A stretch of DNA of 64,000 nt. It comes from Mytilisepta virgata. Taxonomy: Eukaryota; Mollusca; Bivalvia; Mytilida; Mytilidae. The notes below the pieces were generated by a model. That model was not told the DNA's origin. It saw only the letters and a program-made list of their open reading frames with translations, and did no database searches. The stretch lies in assembly GCA_028015205.1 (NCBI GenBank), contig CM051519.1, positions 43,443,979 through 43,507,978 of the forward strand, read 5' to 3'. Both the position numbers and the translations under genes were made by a program. Below are positions 62,078 through 64,000 of the stretch, piece by piece. Within the stretch, counting starts at the first letter, position 1. Each line of letters opens with the position of its first letter.

Positions 62078-62270
62078 TTTGTGCCACTTTTCAGCACAAT
62101 TTGCAATAGCAGGATAGCTATTTTTTTTTTATAGCTGGCAGTATCCCCAATTACCCAAACAGAACCATCAAACCTGCATTTCTTTTCTATGGAGAGTCAA
62201 ACATATCTCCATCTGATACAACCTTATTATTGACAGGATATGATTATTAATAGTAACAATGAACCTATAC
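62078..62270 (-). mobile_element. Decayed SINE, related to the four intact copies
   Basis: Blocks in order match the minus-strand SINE: TTTTCAGCACAATTTGCAAT, ATTACCCAAACAGAACCATC, GAGAGTCAAACATA and ATTGACAGGATATGATTATT. The A/B boxes are no longer recognisable. It sits in the intron next to the SMAP exon. Confidence 0.6.
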
Positions 62271-63190
62271 CATGCCATGGCAAAATGCAGCATTTTGTGG
62301 ATTAACTACGTATGATTGATATATGTAAAGCTATGATGATGATTAAATGACATTTTATTTAAGATAGTTAACCACCAATATAAATGGCAATATATCAGCA
62401 ATTCTGGTAAAATAAGGAAACATTTTACTCAAAACCTGCATCTACAGTTTGCAATTTTTGAATGAATTTACTTTTAAAAGTATACAAAAAAAAACTTACT
62501 TGTGTGCTCTTACTAAAACATAATGGTAAATGTAATTAATTTTTTTAGTCAATCCACTGGAATTTCTTTTAGTTATAAATTCATTTACTACAAATCACCT
62601 GAATTGCTTTAGTCAGTCCATTTGGGTGTTAAAGTGACTGAACTTCTACTACATAAACCCCAATGTAATGAACTGTAGATGTACTTCATCTTTAATTCTG
62701 ACTTTTACTGGACAGTTTTTTATCAACCTACTTTTTGTTGAAATTTTCAAAAGACCTAGTATTCAAGGCATTCAATCATCAATACTTGTTGCAGACTAGG
62801 TTAGCTGGTATGTTATTTGTAGCAGAATAACAACCAGCAGGTATAATATATATGTCAAGGGTGTCTTCCTCCTATTCCCACTTTTTATAAATCACTATTC
62901 TTCCTATTCCCACATGCATATAACAATAGATGTTTTTATAGTTAATTTGTTTATTTAGCATTTAAGATTAATTAAATATTACCTGAGATTTACCTGTATT
63001 TCATAATATTTATATGACAAATTTTGCACTATTTCCTCATAGGTATGTTATTAATGTATTTTTTATTGAAAAAATACATAATTTAATTTAAAATAAAGAA
63101 ATAAACTAAATATTTTGTCAATTTGGAATGTAAACTGTAATTATTCTTCCAAACCACATTCAGTAATAAATATAAAAAATTTACACAAAA
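62271..63190. other. SMAP intron, nothing recognised
   Basis: AT-rich; no exon with SMAP content seen. Confidence 0.4.
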
Positions 63191-63199
63191 ATAAACAAC

Positions 63200-63679
63200 A
63201 TCCACAAACTAGTATGTCGTGCAGCTGTACTGCCACTGATTCCAACTGCTGAAGTCGAAGATGTATGGTTTAATGCCCTCACAAACATAGATCAGGTCGA
63301 AACAGATACCAACTTCAATCCTTTCACAGACTATGTTACAACATACTGGGTAGAGCAAAACAGACACCTATGGAACCACTAGGAAACCAAGGGCCCAAGA
63401 ACTACCAACCATCTAGAGGGCTGTCATAGCAAGTTAAAGAAACATACACAACGACCACACCCTAACCTATTCAAACTCATTAAACTATTGAAACATGAGG
63501 AAGCCATCAACGACCTGACAATGATCCAGTACGCAGCTGGTGGTAAGAGGGTACCACATAAGAAAAAGTACATCGAGATCAACCGCAGATTAGCTGACCT
63601 AAAGAACAGACACAGAAACCAGAAAAGCAGCACTTTACAGTTTGGGGATGCAGCATACCACCTTCTTCACCTCGAATAG
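63200..63679 (+). pseudogene. MULE-type transposase remnant
   Basis: One frame reads IHKLVCRAAVLPLIPTAEVE...FTDYVTTYWVEQN...HLWNH, then TAG at 63380-63382, then continues ETKGPRTTNHLEGCHSKLKK, HPNLFKLIKLLKHEEAINDL, QYAAGGKRVPHKKKYIEINR and ends FGDAAYHLLHLE-stop. The pattern 'W...GPRTTNHLEGxHxKL...HPNxFxLI' is the C-terminal part of MULE-type transposases found as domesticated or mobile copies in molluscs. The usual Trp in EGWH is Cys here. An in-frame stop and the missing N-terminal two-thirds mark it as a relic. It has higher GC than the surrounding intron. Confidence 0.7.
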
Positions 63680-64000
63680 ATTCATGAACTTTAATAGTCT
63701 TGTGTGTACCTAATGTGTAATATGTGTGCTATATGTGTTTTAGTAGTTATTTATTGTGTATTGTTTAATATATGTCTACTTTTGTCTGTTGTTACATTAG
63801 TGCTTTAAAATTAATAAGTGATATCAATACTATTATAGTTTCTTTAATCAATCATTTTTCATAAGAAAACAACACAAAATAACTTCATTTCCCTGTCCCA
63901 AATCAATAGTTAGTTACAAAATAAAAGTACATATTTTTTATTAATTTATTTGTTTATTTTATAGGACTATTGTGACCTTTAATAGTTTTATAAAATAAAA
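63680..64000. other. AT-rich flank, nothing recognised
   Basis: Non-coding sequence to the right edge, probably SMAP intron. Confidence 0.4.

Overview
The window is nuclear DNA from an animal. It is AT-rich, has spliced genes with GT-AG introns and is heavily loaded with repeats. The repeat types (tRNA-derived SINEs, elements ending in GACGG/GACGAC runs, elements with a 'ACGACCGCAAAA' palindrome, Penelope-like and MULE-like remnants) look like those of bivalve molluscs. A marine mussel is my best guess; this is inference from memory, not a database match.

Three host genes are recognisable. (1) A DDX43-type RNA helicase (KH domain plus DEAD-box core) lies on the minus strand, from its start codon at 37781 down past the left edge. 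I could place 12 coding exons (492 codons) with all splice phases consistent. The DEAD motif and the C-terminal half lie outside the window. (2) MRGBP (EAF7 family subunit of the NuA4/TIP60 acetyltransferase complex) is on the plus strand at 38138-43845, complete in four exons (178 aa). It is head-to-head with the helicase across a 356-bp gap that holds a perfect CRE (TGACGTCA), so a shared bidirectional promoter is likely. (3) The last coding exon of a SMAP-type ArfGAP is on the minus strand at 61862-61993, with the rest of the gene to the right of the window. A fourth, unrecognised intronless gene (14189-15007, minus, 272 aa) is nested in the 17.5-kb intron of the helicase gene. It is basic, rich in SP/TP sites, has a cyclin-binding-like RxLF motif and a symmetric pair of CCAAT boxes upstream.

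Layout: 1-37.8 kb is the helicase gene. Its introns carry a family of 0.7-2.3 kb elements with GCTCACCTGG...CCAGGTGAGC ends, three SINEs with target-site duplications (TSDs), an LTR with a heat-shock element next to its TATA box, a diverged inverted-repeat element, a MITE carrying a nuclear-receptor-like palindrome and a hAT-like MITE. 38.1-43.8 kb is MRGBP, with a tandem-repeat element and a fourth SINE in its introns. 44.7-57.5 kb is almost entirely mobile DNA. It includes a 2.3-kb element, a nested insertion of a roughly 7-kb terminal-inverted-repeat element containing two opposed arrays of a 185-bp satellite, and a Penelope-like reverse transcriptase remnant. 57.5-64 kb holds probable SMAP 3' UTR, a textbook hAT MITE with an exact 8-bp TSD, the SMAP exon, a decayed SINE and a MULE-type transposase relic.

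The most unusual structure is the 7-kb element at 48.5-55.5 kb. It has terminal inverted repeats, subterminal hairpins, three kinds of internal tandem repeat, and 185-bp satellite arrays that flip orientation at about 53.59 kb and show an A-B-C higher-order pattern.
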